DNA from: Amycolatopsis decaplanina DSM 44594
GTDB lineage: Bacteria; Actinomycetota; Actinomycetes; Mycobacteriales; Pseudonocardiaceae
Length of the DNA: 64,000 nt
Assembly (NCBI RefSeq): GCF_000342005.1
Contig: NZ_AOHO01000063.1
Location: 248,001 to 312,000, forward strand
Reading direction: 5' to 3'
Positions 46,128 through 55,261 of this stretch are shown here, piece by piece. The notes under the pieces were generated by a model that saw only the letters and a list, made by a program, of their open reading frames with translations, ran no database searches and was not told where the DNA came from. The position numbers were made by a program, and so were the translations under genes. Within the stretch, counting starts at the first letter, position 1; every line of letters starts with the position of its first letter.

Positions 46128-46703
46128 TCAGTTCGGTGACTGCATCGCTTTCTGCAGTGCCTCGAGTGCCCGGCTGGCGGTTGACTTCACGGTACCTTTC
46201 GAAATGCCGGCGGCCTCAGAGATCTCGGCCTCACTCAGCCCACCGTAGTAACGGAGTACCAGAACTTCACGCTGGCGAGGGGGCAGTTTGGACAAAGCGC
46301 TCACAACGGCCTGATGTTCACTCGACAGCATGGCGAGGCTTTCGGCCGAACGCGCGTTGACGGCGTGCGGTGCGACGTACTCGCGGGCGGTCTTGCGGCG
46401 GCGCAGCACACTGCGTGATCCGTTGACCACGGCGGTGCGCAGGTAACCGACGGCCGCGGCGGCGTCGCGCAGGCGTCCCCAGTTGCGGTGCAGCCCGGTG
46501 AAGGCCTCCTGGACGACGTCCTCGGCGGTCGCGGGTTCGTCCACGAGCAGGATGGCCAGCCGGACGAGCCGCATCCGGTGCTGGCGATAGAGATCCTCAA
46601 GGGTCAGCGGTGCCGCAGGCGGCGGTGGCGTGACCGGTCCGTCCATGGTGCGCAAGTGGCCGAGGGTCGCCTCGACACTGCGTTCCGCATTGCCCTCGAG
46701 CAT
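46128..46703 (-). CDS. SigE-family (ECF-type) RNA polymerase sigma factor
   Basis: The 191 residues hold sigma region 2 (LYRQHRMRLVRLAILLVDEPATAEDVVQEAFTGLHRNW) and sigma region 4 (LPPRQREVLVLRYYGGLSEAEISEAAGISKGTVKSTASRALEALQ). The short form, without region 1 or 3, is the SigE-family ECF type. No anti-sigma gene is adjacent, so the regulation is not visible. The start is preceded by TAGGGG. Confidence 0.92.
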   Translation of the reverse strand: MLEGNAERSVEATLGHLRTMDGPVTPPPPAAPLTLEDLYRQHRMRLVRLAILLVDEPATAEDVVQEAFTGLHRNWGRLRDAAAAVGYLRTAVVNGSRSVLRRRKTAREYVAPHAVNARSAESLAMLSSEHQAVVSALSKLPPRQREVLVLRYYGGLSEAEISEAAGISKGTVKSTASRALEALQKAMQSPN

Positions 46704-46867
46704 GTACCCCTACCTGTTCATTTACCCCTTTGAAGCACAACCTGTGCGTGGCGCCAGGTCAGCGTATCGGGTGGGGCCGGGCTCCTGCCTGATCGGATCC
46801 TGAGAACGCCTTCCGGCGTCGGCTAGCGTCTACCACCGACCCGTTCGCAGCGATCTTGGAGACGTCG

Positions 46868-47152
46868 ATGGCCTGGTTCCTGGTGGAGATCCGGTACGTG
46901 CAGGAAAAGCTGGAGGACGTGCGCCCCAGGCACCGGAAGTTCCTCTCCGACCTCGCCGAACAGGGTGTCGTCGCGCTCGGCGGCCCACTGGGCGACGGCT
47001 CCGGCGGCATCTCGATGTACCAGGCGGCCGACGAGGCGGCGCTGCTCGAGATCATCGACCAGGATCCGTACCACCTCGAAGGTGTCGTCGCGGAGCGGAC
47101 CGTGCGCGAGTTCAAGCCGGTGATCGGCGCCTGGCTGCCGAAGGACGCCTGA
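46868..47152 (+). CDS. YciI-family protein
   Basis: The ATG at 46868 (GGAG site) gives 94 residues with the YciI fold: an N-terminal strand-helix MAWFLVEIRYVQEKLEDVRPRHRKFLSDLAEQGVVALGGPL and a C-terminal YHLEGVVAERTVREFKP. The family is a small dimeric ferredoxin-like fold of uncertain enzymatic role. It stands between the sigma factor and a minus-strand ferredoxin reductase. Confidence 0.85.
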   Translation: MAWFLVEIRYVQEKLEDVRPRHRKFLSDLAEQGVVALGGPLGDGSGGISMYQAADEAALLEIIDQDPYHLEGVVAERTVREFKPVIGAWLPKDA

Positions 47153-47156
47153 GCCG

Positions 47157-48152
47157 TCAGAGATCGAGGGTGACCGGCTCGCGTTCGACGCAGACCCGGA
47201 CGCGGTCCCCGGTCACCGTCGGCAGTTCGCACGTCCCGCAGAACCCCTGACGGCACGAATACGCGATGCCGGGCACGGTTTCGCGCAGGACGTCGAGCGC
47301 CGACCGGTCGGCGGGCACGTCCACTGTCACGCCGCTGCGCGCCAATCCAACGCGGAACGGCTTGCCGCCGACGATCGGCGGCGTCGAGAACCGCTCGAAG
47401 AACACCGGCCCGGAAGCGCGCAGCGCCGCGTCCGTGCGGACGCCGACGATCATCGGAACCGGGCCGCAGCAGTAGATCGGCGCGCCTTCCGGTGCCCCTT
47501 CGAGAAGTTCGGCGCCGGAAGCCGGAATCCCGTACTCGGTGTCCGGACGGATCCAGACCCGGTCGCCGAATTCCGACAACTCCTCCAGAAACGGCATCGA
47601 GGCAGCGTCGCGACCGGTATAGACCAGTCGCCAGTCCGCGCCGGAAGCGGCCGCCTGCCGCACCATCGGCAGGATCGGCGTGATCCCGATGCCGCCCGCG
47701 ATGAACAGGTACGCCGGGCTCGTGACGAACGGGAACGCGTTGCGTGGGCCGCGCGCGGTCACCCGAGCGCCCTTCTTCAACGCGTGCACCGCCGTCGATC
47801 CCTCGCCGAGCAACCGGACGCCGACGCGGTAGGCCGAGCGGTCGTCCGGGTCGCCGCACAGGGAGTACTGGCGGACCAGTCCCGGTCGCGGCGAGAGGTC
47901 GATGTGCGCGCCGGGCCGCCACCGCGGCAGCGGCTCGCCACGTTCGTGCACCAGCCGCAGAACGGCGACGCCGTCCGCCTCGGCGCGGAGGTCGTCGACG
48001 ACCAGCGGGAGGTCACGGTCGACGGCGACCACAGGCGGACGGCGACGGCCGCTCACCCCGCTGAGCCTGCGGTACAGCGCGACGACACCGGTCAGCGACG
48101 CCATCGCGCGGTCGGTCCGCCCGCTGCCGTCGAGTCGCAGCGGCCGCGTCAT
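47157..48152 (-). CDS. PDR/VanB-type ferredoxin-linked oxidoreductase
   Basis: The ATG at 48152 overlaps the preceding stop by four bases and gives 331 residues. The FAD/FMN-binding motif is RQYSLCGDP, the NAD(P)H domain contains LFIAGGIGITPILPM, and the C-terminal plant-type 2Fe-2S domain has CRQGFCGTC and a final Cys. It probably supplies electrons to the monooxygenase or di-iron-like protein encoded upstream in the same operon. Confidence 0.9.
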   Translation of the reverse strand: MTRPLRLDGSGRTDRAMASLTGVVALYRRLSGVSGRRRPPVVAVDRDLPLVVDDLRAEADGVAVLRLVHERGEPLPRWRPGAHIDLSPRPGLVRQYSLCGDPDDRSAYRVGVRLLGEGSTAVHALKKGARVTARGPRNAFPFVTSPAYLFIAGGIGITPILPMVRQAAASGADWRLVYTGRDAASMPFLEELSEFGDRVWIRPDTEYGIPASGAELLEGAPEGAPIYCCGPVPMIVGVRTDAALRASGPVFFERFSTPPIVGGKPFRVGLARSGVTVDVPADRSALDVLRETVPGIAYSCRQGFCGTCELPTVTGDRVRVCVEREPVTLDL

Positions 48153-49027
48153 CGGGGTTCGTCGGCGGCCAACGCGGCCGGTGAGCTCGCGAGGTACGCG
48201 ACGGCCTGATCCGTGTCGCCGGTTTCGGTGGGGTGATACGACTTCCGGAAGTACGGCCGGATCTCGCGCCGTAACTGCTTGCCCGAAGGCAGAAGCCCGA
48301 GCTTCGCCACGCGCAGATAGGTCCGGAACCTCGTCTTGCCCGGCCGTGTCGGATCGTTCTTCATGAGGAACCTGGTGCCCCGCAAGAAGACCCACGCGAG
48401 CACCGGTGTCACCACGAGCATGCTGCGCACGCGACGGGCGTAGCGGCCGTCGAGGTGCATGAACAGATCGAAGGCGACCGAGCGGTGCTCGACCTCTTCG
48501 GCGCCGTGCCAGCGCAGGAGATCCAGCATCGTCGGGTCGGCGCCGGCCTTGTCGAGCGCTTCGGCGTCGAGGATCCACTGTCCGAGGAACGCGGTGTAGT
48601 GCTCGATCGCGGCGATGACGGCGAGCCGTTCGATCAGCCATTCCTCGCGCCGCTTGGCGGACAGGTCGCGGTCGCCGAGCAGACGGCGGAACATCCACTC
48701 CATCTGCGAGATGTACGGACGCACGTTGACGCCCGCCGCTTCGAGGTGTTCGGCGGCGCCGTCGTGCGCCTCGGCGTGCATGGCCTCCTGGCCGATGAAG
48801 CCGAGGACGTCCTCCTTGAGCCGCTCGTCGCGGATCAGCGGCACGGCCTGCTTGAACACCTCGACGAACCAGCGTTCACCCTCCGGCAGCGCCAGGTGCA
48901 GCACGTTGATCGTGTGCGTCGCCTGCGGTTCGCCGGGGATCCAGTGCATCGGCAGCGACGCCCAGTCGAACTTGACGTCGCGAGCGTGCAGGACGATCTG
49001 CTCGTGGTCCTCGTGCTGTGCGGTCAC
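48149..49027 (-). CDS. Metal-dependent hydrolase / di-iron-like protein (PF10118 type)
   Basis: The GTG at 49027 overlaps the monooxygenase stop by four bases; 292 residues follow. The helical bundle carries paired E/H motifs typical of the predicted metal-dependent hydrolase family: FIGQEAMHAEAHD and HGAEEVEHRSVAFDL, suggesting a bound di-metal site. Known members sit with P450s or ferredoxin reductases in actinobacteria. The reaction is uncertain. Confidence 0.85.
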   Translation of the reverse strand: MTAQHEDHEQIVLHARDVKFDWASLPMHWIPGEPQATHTINVLHLALPEGERWFVEVFKQAVPLIRDERLKEDVLGFIGQEAMHAEAHDGAAEHLEAAGVNVRPYISQMEWMFRRLLGDRDLSAKRREEWLIERLAVIAAIEHYTAFLGQWILDAEALDKAGADPTMLDLLRWHGAEEVEHRSVAFDLFMHLDGRYARRVRSMLVVTPVLAWVFLRGTRFLMKNDPTRPGKTRFRTYLRVAKLGLLPSGKQLRREIRPYFRKSYHPTETGDTDQAVAYLASSPAALAADEPR

Positions 49028-50496
49028 GACGACCTCCCGCTGAGTTCGTAGTCGCTCGCGTCGACCTTGCGGGTGTCGAGCCAGTAGCGCCAGGTGAAGC
49101 CGGGCCAGATCGTCCGGTTGACGCCCTTCGCGTCGAGATACCAGCTCTTGCAGCCGCCCTGGGTCCACACACCCTTGACGAGCTTGTCCTGGATCTCGCG
49201 CTGGAACTTCTCCTGGACGCTCGCGCGGACGTCGAGCGCGGCGGCGCCACGCGAGTCGGCGAGCTTGATGGCGTCGACGACGTACCGTGCCTGCGACTCG
49301 ATCATGAAGACCACGGAGTTGTGGCCCAGCGCGGTGTTCGGGCCGAGGAGGAAGAACAGGTTCGGGAAACCGGAGACGCTGATGCCCTTGTGCGTGCGCA
49401 TTCCCTCGGTGGCCCATTCCTTGGCGAGGTCGCGGCCGTCGATCCCGGTGATGTCCAGGTATTCCAAGGCATCCGTGACCTTGAAGCCGGTGCCGTAGAT
49501 GATCGCGTCGACCTTGTGCTCGACGCCGTTCCCGTCGACGACGCTGTGCGCCTTGACCTCGCGCACGCCGTCGGTGTTGACGTCCACATTGGACCGGGCG
49601 ATCGCCGGGTAGTAGTCGTTGGAGATCAGCACCCGCTTGCAGCCCATGGTGTAGTCCGGGGTGACCTTCTTGCGCAGCTTCGGGTCCTTGACGGCCTTGC
49701 CGATGTGGCGCTTGGCGATCACCTCGCCCGCCTTCATGATCGCGGGGTGACCGTTGAAGCCGACGGCGCGCACTTCGAGGAACCAGTACAGCGCGTTGCG
49801 GTAAAGCCGTTGCACACCGGGAATCCGGCGGAACGCGGTCTTGGCCCAGCCCGGCATCGCGTGGTCGGGTTTCGGCATGATCCACGGCGGCGTGCGCTGG
49901 AACAGCGTCAGCTCGTCGACCTCGGGGGCGATCCGCGGGACGAACTGGATCGCGCTCGCGCCGGTGCCGACCACGGCGACCTTCTTGCCGTGCAGGTCGT
50001 ACTCGTGGTTCCACTGCGCGGAATGCCAGGTCTGGCCCTTGAATTTCTCGATCCCGGGCAGCTTGGGCACCTGCGGGATGTGCAGGCCGCCGACGCCGGA
50101 GACGACGAACTGCGCCTCGATGTCCTGGCCGGACTTGGTCTGCACGTGCCAGCGTCGCTTGGTGTCGTCCCACGTCGCACCGGTGAGCTCGACGCCGAAG
50201 CGGATCTTGCGCCGCAGCCGGTACTTGTCGGTGACGTCCTTGAGGTACTGGAAGATCTCGGGGGCGGGCGAGAACGACCGCGACCAGTCCGGGTTCTGCT
50301 CGTACGAGAACGAGTACATGTGGGACTGCACGTCGCAGGCGCAGCCGGGGTACGAGTTGTCGCGCCACGTACCGCCGACTTCGTCCGCCTTCTCCAGGAT
50401 CACGTAGTCCCGGATTCCGGCTTTTTCGAGCTGGATGGCCTGGCCGAGCCCGGAGAATCCGGTGCCCACGATCACGACCTTGAATCGCTCGGTCAT
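49024..50496 (-). CDS. Flavin-dependent monooxygenase (Baeyer-Villiger-type)
   Basis: The 490 residues have two Rossmann sites, VGTGFSGLG (N-terminal FAD) and VVGTGASAIQF (NADPH). Between them is the Baeyer-Villiger fingerprint FKGQTWHSAQWN (F-x-G-x3-H-x3-W) with Asn where Pro or Asp is usual. It oxygenates a ketone, or another nucleophile. It heads an operon with a di-iron-like protein and a ferredoxin reductase. A perfect palindrome about 50 bp upstream (50545-50559) suggests regulator control. Substrate unknown. Confidence 0.92.
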   Translation of the reverse strand: MTERFKVVIVGTGFSGLGQAIQLEKAGIRDYVILEKADEVGGTWRDNSYPGCACDVQSHMYSFSYEQNPDWSRSFSPAPEIFQYLKDVTDKYRLRRKIRFGVELTGATWDDTKRRWHVQTKSGQDIEAQFVVSGVGGLHIPQVPKLPGIEKFKGQTWHSAQWNHEYDLHGKKVAVVGTGASAIQFVPRIAPEVDELTLFQRTPPWIMPKPDHAMPGWAKTAFRRIPGVQRLYRNALYWFLEVRAVGFNGHPAIMKAGEVIAKRHIGKAVKDPKLRKKVTPDYTMGCKRVLISNDYYPAIARSNVDVNTDGVREVKAHSVVDGNGVEHKVDAIIYGTGFKVTDALEYLDITGIDGRDLAKEWATEGMRTHKGISVSGFPNLFFLLGPNTALGHNSVVFMIESQARYVVDAIKLADSRGAAALDVRASVQEKFQREIQDKLVKGVWTQGGCKSWYLDAKGVNRTIWPGFTWRYWLDTRKVDASDYELSGRSS

Positions 50497-50544
50497 CTGG
50501 CGTCCTCCACTTCGAGGCCTTGCGTGCGCAGATGACGTTACCGG

Positions 50545-50559
50545 AAGTAACAGTTACTT
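50545..50559. promoter_or_regulatory. Palindrome AAGTAACAGTTACTT upstream of the monooxygenase operon
   Basis: A perfect 15-base inverted repeat (7-base arms, one central base) lies about 50 bases upstream of the monooxygenase start. A TTACTcCGGGTA half-site resembling its right side lies near the divergent-group SDR promoter at about 52000. The regulator is not adjacent; TetR type is the best guess. Confidence 0.65.
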
Positions 50560-50577
50560 GCTAGTACTACCTACCTG

Positions 50578-51051
50578 TCAGTACGAACCGCCCAGCTTCG
50601 TGTGATCCCAGCTCACGATCTTGGTCGGCTTGAAAATCAGCCCGATCCGCTTCGGGGCCTGCTTGCCGATGAACCCGGAGAGCTCGTCGGGCACCGGGTC
50701 GCCCGGCTTCGCGCCCGCGTAGCGCTGCATGAGCTTGATACCCATCTGGGTGACCACAGCCGTGTCGGTGATGACCTCGACGTCGGCTTCGAGGGAGATC
50801 CCGCGCAGCTTCTCGTAGCTCTCGCCGTCCTCGATGAGCACGGTGGCGCGGGGATCGCGCTCGAGGTTCTTCGCCTTCTGGGACGACCCGTAGGTCCAGG
50901 TCGCGACGCCGGACTCGTGCGGGTAGTACCAGAGGGGCGCCAGATGCGGGCGGCCGTTCGGGCCGATCGTCGCGACGTTGATGACCTTCTGCTCGTCGAG
51001 GTACGCGGTGAGCTCGTCAGGTGACATGCGGATCTGGTCGCGACGGGACAT
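50578..51051 (-). CDS. PPOX-class (F420/FMN-type) oxidoreductase
   Basis: This 157-residue split-barrel protein of the pyridoxamine-5'-phosphate-oxidase class has the N-terminal region NVATIGPNGRPHLAPLWYYP and the C-terminal segment IVSWDHTKLGG. F420- or FMN-dependent reduction of a small molecule is the usual role in actinobacteria. The start is 3 bases after the SDR stop, so the two form an operon ending near the monooxygenase promoter. Confidence 0.87.
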   Translation of the reverse strand: MSRRDQIRMSPDELTAYLDEQKVINVATIGPNGRPHLAPLWYYPHESGVATWTYGSSQKAKNLERDPRATVLIEDGESYEKLRGISLEADVEVITDTAVVTQMGIKLMQRYAGAKPGDPVPDELSGFIGKQAPKRIGLIFKPTKIVSWDHTKLGGSY

Positions 51052-51054
51052 GCG

Positions 51055-51954
51055 TCAGCCCTTCAGGTTCGGCGCTGTGGCGGCCCGGCCTGCCTGACCG
51101 GTCACTGAAGATTCGTACGCGCCGCGCTCCTTGATGTCCATGAGCGCGGCGGCGTCGGCCTTCTTGATCCGGCTCTTCGCGCCGATCTCGATGATCGGCG
51201 GCAGGAAGGCGCGGATCAGCTTGAGGCCGCCGACCCAGCGGGGCACGTGCACGGTGCGGGCGCGTTTGTTGACCCCGGCCTGCAGGTGGTCGAGCGCGAC
51301 GGACAGCGGGTAGGTCTTGCCGAGCAGGCCGGGCATGCCGGTGCGGAGCTTGCCGAAGACCGGGTGCTTGTCCGCGCTCTCGACGAGGTCGGTGCGGATC
51401 CAGGTGGGGTGCGCGACGCCGACCTTCACGCCGAGGTGGGCGACTTCGGCGCGGAAGCTGTTGCAGAAAGCCTCGACGCCCGCCTTCGCGGCGGCGTAGT
51501 TGGCCATGCCGGGCGCGTGCGTGATCGCGGCCAGCGAGGAGATCGCGAGCAGGTAGCCCTTCCGGTCGATGACATGCGGAAGGGTGACGCGGAAGGTGCG
51601 CCAGACGCCCAGGAGGTCGACCTCGATGACCTTCTCGAAGGCGGCCGGGTCCACCGACCGGACGAAACCGGAGGTCGCGATGCCGGCGTTCGCGATGACG
51701 ATGTCGATCCCGCCGAAGTGCTCGACGACGCCGGCGGTGGCCCGCTCGAGGTCGTCCCAGCTGGTGACGTCGGCTTCCCAGGCGTGGGCACTGGGGCCGA
51801 TCTTGTCGGCGACCGCCTGCTGTTCCTTGGCTTCGATGCCGACCAGTGCGACCTTCGCGCCCTGCGCGGCCAGGCGTTCGGCGAGCCCCGCGCCGATGCC
51901 CCTCGCGGCGCCGGTGATCAGGACGACCTTGCCGTTCACGCTGTTCTTGGCCAC
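51055..51954 (-). CDS. SDR-family oxidoreductase
   Basis: The GTG at 51954 has a GAGGAGG site and gives 299 residues. The cofactor site is TGAARGIGAGL, with NAG (IANAGIATSG) and a YaaaK triad in NYAAAKAGVEAF. It starts a two-gene operon with the PPOX gene and lies immediately upstream of the monooxygenase group, so it may act in the same pathway. Substrate unknown. Confidence 0.9.
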   Translation of the reverse strand: MAKNSVNGKVVLITGAARGIGAGLAERLAAQGAKVALVGIEAKEQQAVADKIGPSAHAWEADVTSWDDLERATAGVVEHFGGIDIVIANAGIATSGFVRSVDPAAFEKVIEVDLLGVWRTFRVTLPHVIDRKGYLLAISSLAAITHAPGMANYAAAKAGVEAFCNSFRAEVAHLGVKVGVAHPTWIRTDLVESADKHPVFGKLRTGMPGLLGKTYPLSVALDHLQAGVNKRARTVHVPRWVGGLKLIRAFLPPIIEIGAKSRIKKADAAALMDIKERGAYESSVTGQAGRAATAPNLKG

Positions 51955-52031
51955 GTTGCCTCCTCGTCCGAGCCCTAAGGCCTTCGGACGGTACCTCAAC
52001 CTACCCGGAGTAAGCTACCCGCAAGTAAGTC

Positions 52032-52140
52032 CGCGATTCGGCACCAGCTTGCGATAGTCGGCAGTGCGAACCATCGCAATTCGGCACCTACTTGCGTGTC
52101 CTTGCGCGGGCGGAGGTCGCAAGTAGGTGCCGAATTGCGA
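52032..52140. repeat. Palindromic repeat family 1, copy G (three arms)
   Basis: A partial arm at 52032-52053 (CGCGATTCGGCACCAGC...) and a perfect 23-bp inverted pair at 52074-52096 and 52118-52140 (core GCAATTCGGCACCTACTTGC) lie between the SDR start side and the aldo/keto reductase 3' end. Confidence 0.95.
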
Positions 52141-52148
52141 TGTGGGCG

Positions 52149-53060
52149 TCAGCGCGACGCGGTGGTGAGGGCGTCGATCTCGCCGGGGGTGAGAGCCAGG
52201 TCGGCGGCGGGCAGGAGGTCGTTCAGTTGCTCGACCGAACGGGCGCTCGCGATGGGCGCCGTGACGGTCGGCTGGGCGAACAGCCACGCGAGTGAGACGG
52301 CGGCGACCGGGACGCCGCGGGAAGCCGCGATCTCGTCGAGCGCCGAGAGCACCCGTTCGCCACGTTCGTCCCAATAGGACGAAGCGCGGGCGGCGCGCGG
52401 GCTGTCGCCGACGTCGTCCTTCGAACGGTACTTCCCGGCGAGGAAACCCTTGGCCAGCGAGAAATACGGCAGAACGGTCAGGCCTTCACGTTCGACTGTC
52501 GGCGCCAGGTCCTGCTCATAGTCCCGTTCGACGAGGTTGTAGTGTGGCTGCAGCGCGACGTACTTCGCCAGCCCCTCCCGGTCCGAAATGGACAGTGCCT
52601 CGCTCAGTCGTCCGGCGGAGTAGTTCGACGCCGCGATGTGGCGGACCTTGCCCGCGCGCACGAGCGTGTCGAAGGCCCGCAGTGTCTCCTCGATCGGGGT
52701 GTCCGGATCGTCGATGTGCGCGTAGTAGAGGTCGATGTGACCGGTCCGGAGCCGGCGGAGCGAGTCCTCGGCCGCCGCCGCGATGTTCGCCGCGGACAAG
52801 CCCTTCCGCTGCTCCCACATGCCGGTCTTGGTGGCGATGACGACGTCGTCGCGGCGCCCGCGCTTGGTCAGCCAGTTCCCGATGATCGTCTCGGAACCGC
52901 CGGCCGAATAGAGATCGGCCGTGTCGATGAAGTTGCCACCCGCCGCCGTGTAGGCGTCGAGGACGGCGAAGGACCGCTGTTCGTCCGCGGTCCAGCCGAA
53001 GACGTTCCCGCCGAGGTTGATCCCCCGGACGTCGAGGTCGGTGCTCCCGATTTTCGCCAT
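52149..53060 (-). CDS. Aldo/keto reductase
   Basis: This 303-residue TIM-barrel oxidoreductase has the catalytic tetrad Asp and Tyr in FIDTADLYSAGGSE, Lys in VIATKTG and His in YYAHIDDPD. It reduces carbonyl compounds with NADPH in the cytosol. The start MAKIGSTDLDVRGINLGGNVFG is typical of the YajO/AKR family. It stands alone, with a palindromic repeat at its 3' end. Confidence 0.93.
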   Translation of the reverse strand: MAKIGSTDLDVRGINLGGNVFGWTADEQRSFAVLDAYTAAGGNFIDTADLYSAGGSETIIGNWLTKRGRRDDVVIATKTGMWEQRKGLSAANIAAAAEDSLRRLRTGHIDLYYAHIDDPDTPIEETLRAFDTLVRAGKVRHIAASNYSAGRLSEALSISDREGLAKYVALQPHYNLVERDYEQDLAPTVEREGLTVLPYFSLAKGFLAGKYRSKDDVGDSPRAARASSYWDERGERVLSALDEIAASRGVPVAAVSLAWLFAQPTVTAPIASARSVEQLNDLLPAADLALTPGEIDALTTASR

Positions 53061-53110
53061 ACTCAGAACTTAAAGGAAGACATCGGCGGGAAAGGGTGTT
53101 GGCTCGGATC

Positions 53111-53932
53111 ATGGGAATCGAACTCGGCAGGATCGGCATCTGGCAGCTCGAAGGCGTGCTCACCCCTGAGCTCGCGCGTGAGGTCGAAGAACTCGGCTAC
53201 GGCGCCATCTGGATCGGCGGCTCGCCGTCGGGTGACCTGGCGAAGGCGGAGGAACTGCTCGACGCGACGAAGTCGATCAAGGTGGCCACCGGCATCGTCA
53301 ACATCTGGAAGGACGACGCGGCCACCGTCGCGGAGGCGTACAAGCGCATCGAAGCGAAGCACCCGGGCCGCTTCCTGCTCGGCGTCGGCGCCGGGCACCG
53401 CGAGCACACCGCCGAGTTCAAGAAGCCGTACACCGCGCTCGTGGAGTACCTCGATGCTCTCGACGAGGCCGGGGTGCCCGTCGAAGGCCGCGCGCTGGCC
53501 GCTCTCGGCCCGAAGGTGATCAAACTCGCAGGAGACCGCACAGCGGGAGCCCACCCGTACCTGATGACGCCCGAGCACACGCGTCAGGCGCGCGAGATCC
53601 TCGGCGAGGGGCCCCTGCTCGCGCCCGAGCAGAAGGTCGTCCTCGAGACCGATCCGGAGAAGGCCCGCGAGATCGGCCGGAAGACCGTCAAGTTCTACCT
53701 CGGCCTCGTCAACTACACGAACTCCCTGCGGAAACTCGGTTTCACCGACGAGGACCTGGCGGGTGAGGGCAGTGACAAGCTGGTCGACGCGCTGGCCGTC
53801 CACGGCGACGCCGAGACGGTCGCCCGCGGCGTCACCGCGCACATCGAGGCGGGGGCGGACCACGTGAACATCCAGGTACTGAACCAAGACCCCCTGCCGG
53901 TCTACCGGGCGCTCGCCGCGGTCCTCCTCTGA
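53111..53932 (+). CDS. LLM-class F420-dependent oxidoreductase (TIGR03620-like)
   Basis: The 273 residues from the ATG at 53111 (MGIELGRIGIWQLEGVL) form a luciferase-like TIM barrel; a GTG at 53096 is an alternative start. RFLLGVGAGHREHTAEFKKPY and the C-terminal ADHVNIQVL match the F420-dependent subgroup. These enzymes transfer hydride from reduced F420 to an organic substrate, unknown here. The aldo/keto reductase gene is divergent. Confidence 0.87.
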   Translation: MGIELGRIGIWQLEGVLTPELAREVEELGYGAIWIGGSPSGDLAKAEELLDATKSIKVATGIVNIWKDDAATVAEAYKRIEAKHPGRFLLGVGAGHREHTAEFKKPYTALVEYLDALDEAGVPVEGRALAALGPKVIKLAGDRTAGAHPYLMTPEHTRQAREILGEGPLLAPEQKVVLETDPEKAREIGRKTVKFYLGLVNYTNSLRKLGFTDEDLAGEGSDKLVDALAVHGDAETVARGVTAHIEAGADHVNIQVLNQDPLPVYRALAAVLL

Positions 53933-54015
53933 CGCGACGGCTGTAGGCACCTCCCGGCCGACCTCGTACGATGCGGCCGAGAGGTGCACCAGCCTGCTTC
54001 GAGGAGGAGTAAACG

Positions 54016-55047
54016 ATGCCCATCGCCACCCCCGAGGTCTACGCGGAGATGCTCGACCGGGCGAAGGCGAACGAATTCGCCTACCCGGCCATCAACGTGA
54101 CCTCGTCGGAGACCCTGAACGCCGCCATCCGCGGGTTCGCCGAGGCGGAGAGCGACGGGATCATCCAGTTCTCCACCGGCGGCGCGGAGTTCGCGTCCGG
54201 CCAGAAGGTCAAGGACATGGTGACCGGTTCGGTCGCGCTCGCCGAGTTCGCCCAGGTCGTCGCCGCCAAGTACGACGTGAACGTCGCGCTGCACACCGAC
54301 CACTGCCCGAAGGACAAGCTCGACGGCTTCGTCCGCCCGCTGATCGAGATCTCCGCGGAGCGGGTCAAGAACGGCCAGAACCCGCTGTTCCAGAGCCACA
54401 TGTGGGACGGCTCCGCGATCGATCTCGACGAGAACCTCGAGATCGCGCAGGAGCTGCTCGCCAAGGCGGCGGCCGCGAACATCATCCTCGAGGTCGAGAT
54501 CGGCGTCGTCGGCGGCGAGGAAGACGGCGTCGAGGCCGAGATCAACGAGAAGCTGTACACCGCCGAGGGCGACTTCCTGAAGACGATCGACGCGCTCGGC
54601 TCCGGCGAGAACGGCCGCTATCTGCTGGCCGCGACCTTCGGCAACGTGCACGGCGTCTACAAGCCCGGCAATGTGAAGCTGCGCCCGGACGTACTCAAGG
54701 GCGGCCAGGAGGCGGCCTCGAAGAAGCTCGGCCTCCCGGCCGGTTCGAAGCCGTTCGAGCTGGTCTTCCACGGTGGTTCGGGCTCGCTGCCGGAGGAGAT
54801 CCGCGAGGCGGTGTCCTACGGCGTCGTGAAGATGAACGTCGACACCGACACGCAGTATGCCTTCACCCGGCCGATCGCGGACCACTTCTTCAAGAACTAC
54901 GACGGCGTCTTGAAGATCGACGGCGAGGTCGGCAACAAGAAGGTCTACGACCCGCGTAGCTACCTGAAGGCCGCCGAGGCCGGCATGGCCGCGCGCATCG
55001 TCGAGGCCGCTCAGTCGCTGGGTTCGGCGGGCAAGAAGCTCTCCTGA
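54016..55047 (+). CDS. fbaA: Class II fructose-bisphosphate aldolase
   Basis: The enzyme cleaves fructose 1,6-bisphosphate to triose phosphates using zinc. The 343 residues include VALHTDHCPK (catalytic Asp and zinc His), EVEIGVVGGEEDG, FGNVHGVYKPGNVKL (zinc His), LVFHGGSGS and NVDTDTQYAFTR. A GAGGAGGAG site precedes the ATG. A strong hairpin palindrome follows the stop. Confidence 0.97.
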   Translation: MPIATPEVYAEMLDRAKANEFAYPAINVTSSETLNAAIRGFAEAESDGIIQFSTGGAEFASGQKVKDMVTGSVALAEFAQVVAAKYDVNVALHTDHCPKDKLDGFVRPLIEISAERVKNGQNPLFQSHMWDGSAIDLDENLEIAQELLAKAAAANIILEVEIGVVGGEEDGVEAEINEKLYTAEGDFLKTIDALGSGENGRYLLAATFGNVHGVYKPGNVKLRPDVLKGGQEAASKKLGLPAGSKPFELVFHGGSGSLPEEIREAVSYGVVKMNVDTDTQYAFTRPIADHFFKNYDGVLKIDGEVGNKKVYDPRSYLKAAEAGMAARIVEAAQSLGSAGKKLS

Positions 55048-55065
55048 CCCGCTCCGATCGGGTTT

Positions 55066-55120
55066 GTACATGAAGGCCCCCTTCATTGCGTCTAGCGCAG
55101 TGAAGGGGGCCTTCATGTAC
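55066..55120. repeat. Palindromic repeat family 2, copy 2
   Basis: Perfect 20-bp arms (55066-55085 and 55101-55120, GTACATGAAGGCCCCCTTCA) with an inner TGCG/CGCA stem follow the aldolase gene, as a terminator-like hairpin without a U-tract. Confidence 0.92.
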
Positions 55121-55160
55121 TTGAAACGTGGCCCCTGCCAGCGGCTTTCATGATCAGCAA

Positions 55161-55215
55161 AATGTCGGTCACTTGTGCTGTGGAATGTCGGTTAACCTGG
55201 TCGTGAAATGTCGGT
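55161..55215 (+). repeat. Three direct repeats (iterons), 23-bp period
   Basis: AATGTCGGT occurs at 55161, 55184 and 55207, exactly 23 bp apart, with a degenerate fourth unit (GATGTACA) near 55230. The array ends about 47 bases before the AAA-ATPase start, at the promoter position. Two helical turns of spacing suggests cooperative binding by one protein. Confidence 0.85.
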
Positions 55216-55261
55216 CGAGGGTACTGTGAGATGTACACGACCTCCGGCATTTCGAGGAGCT

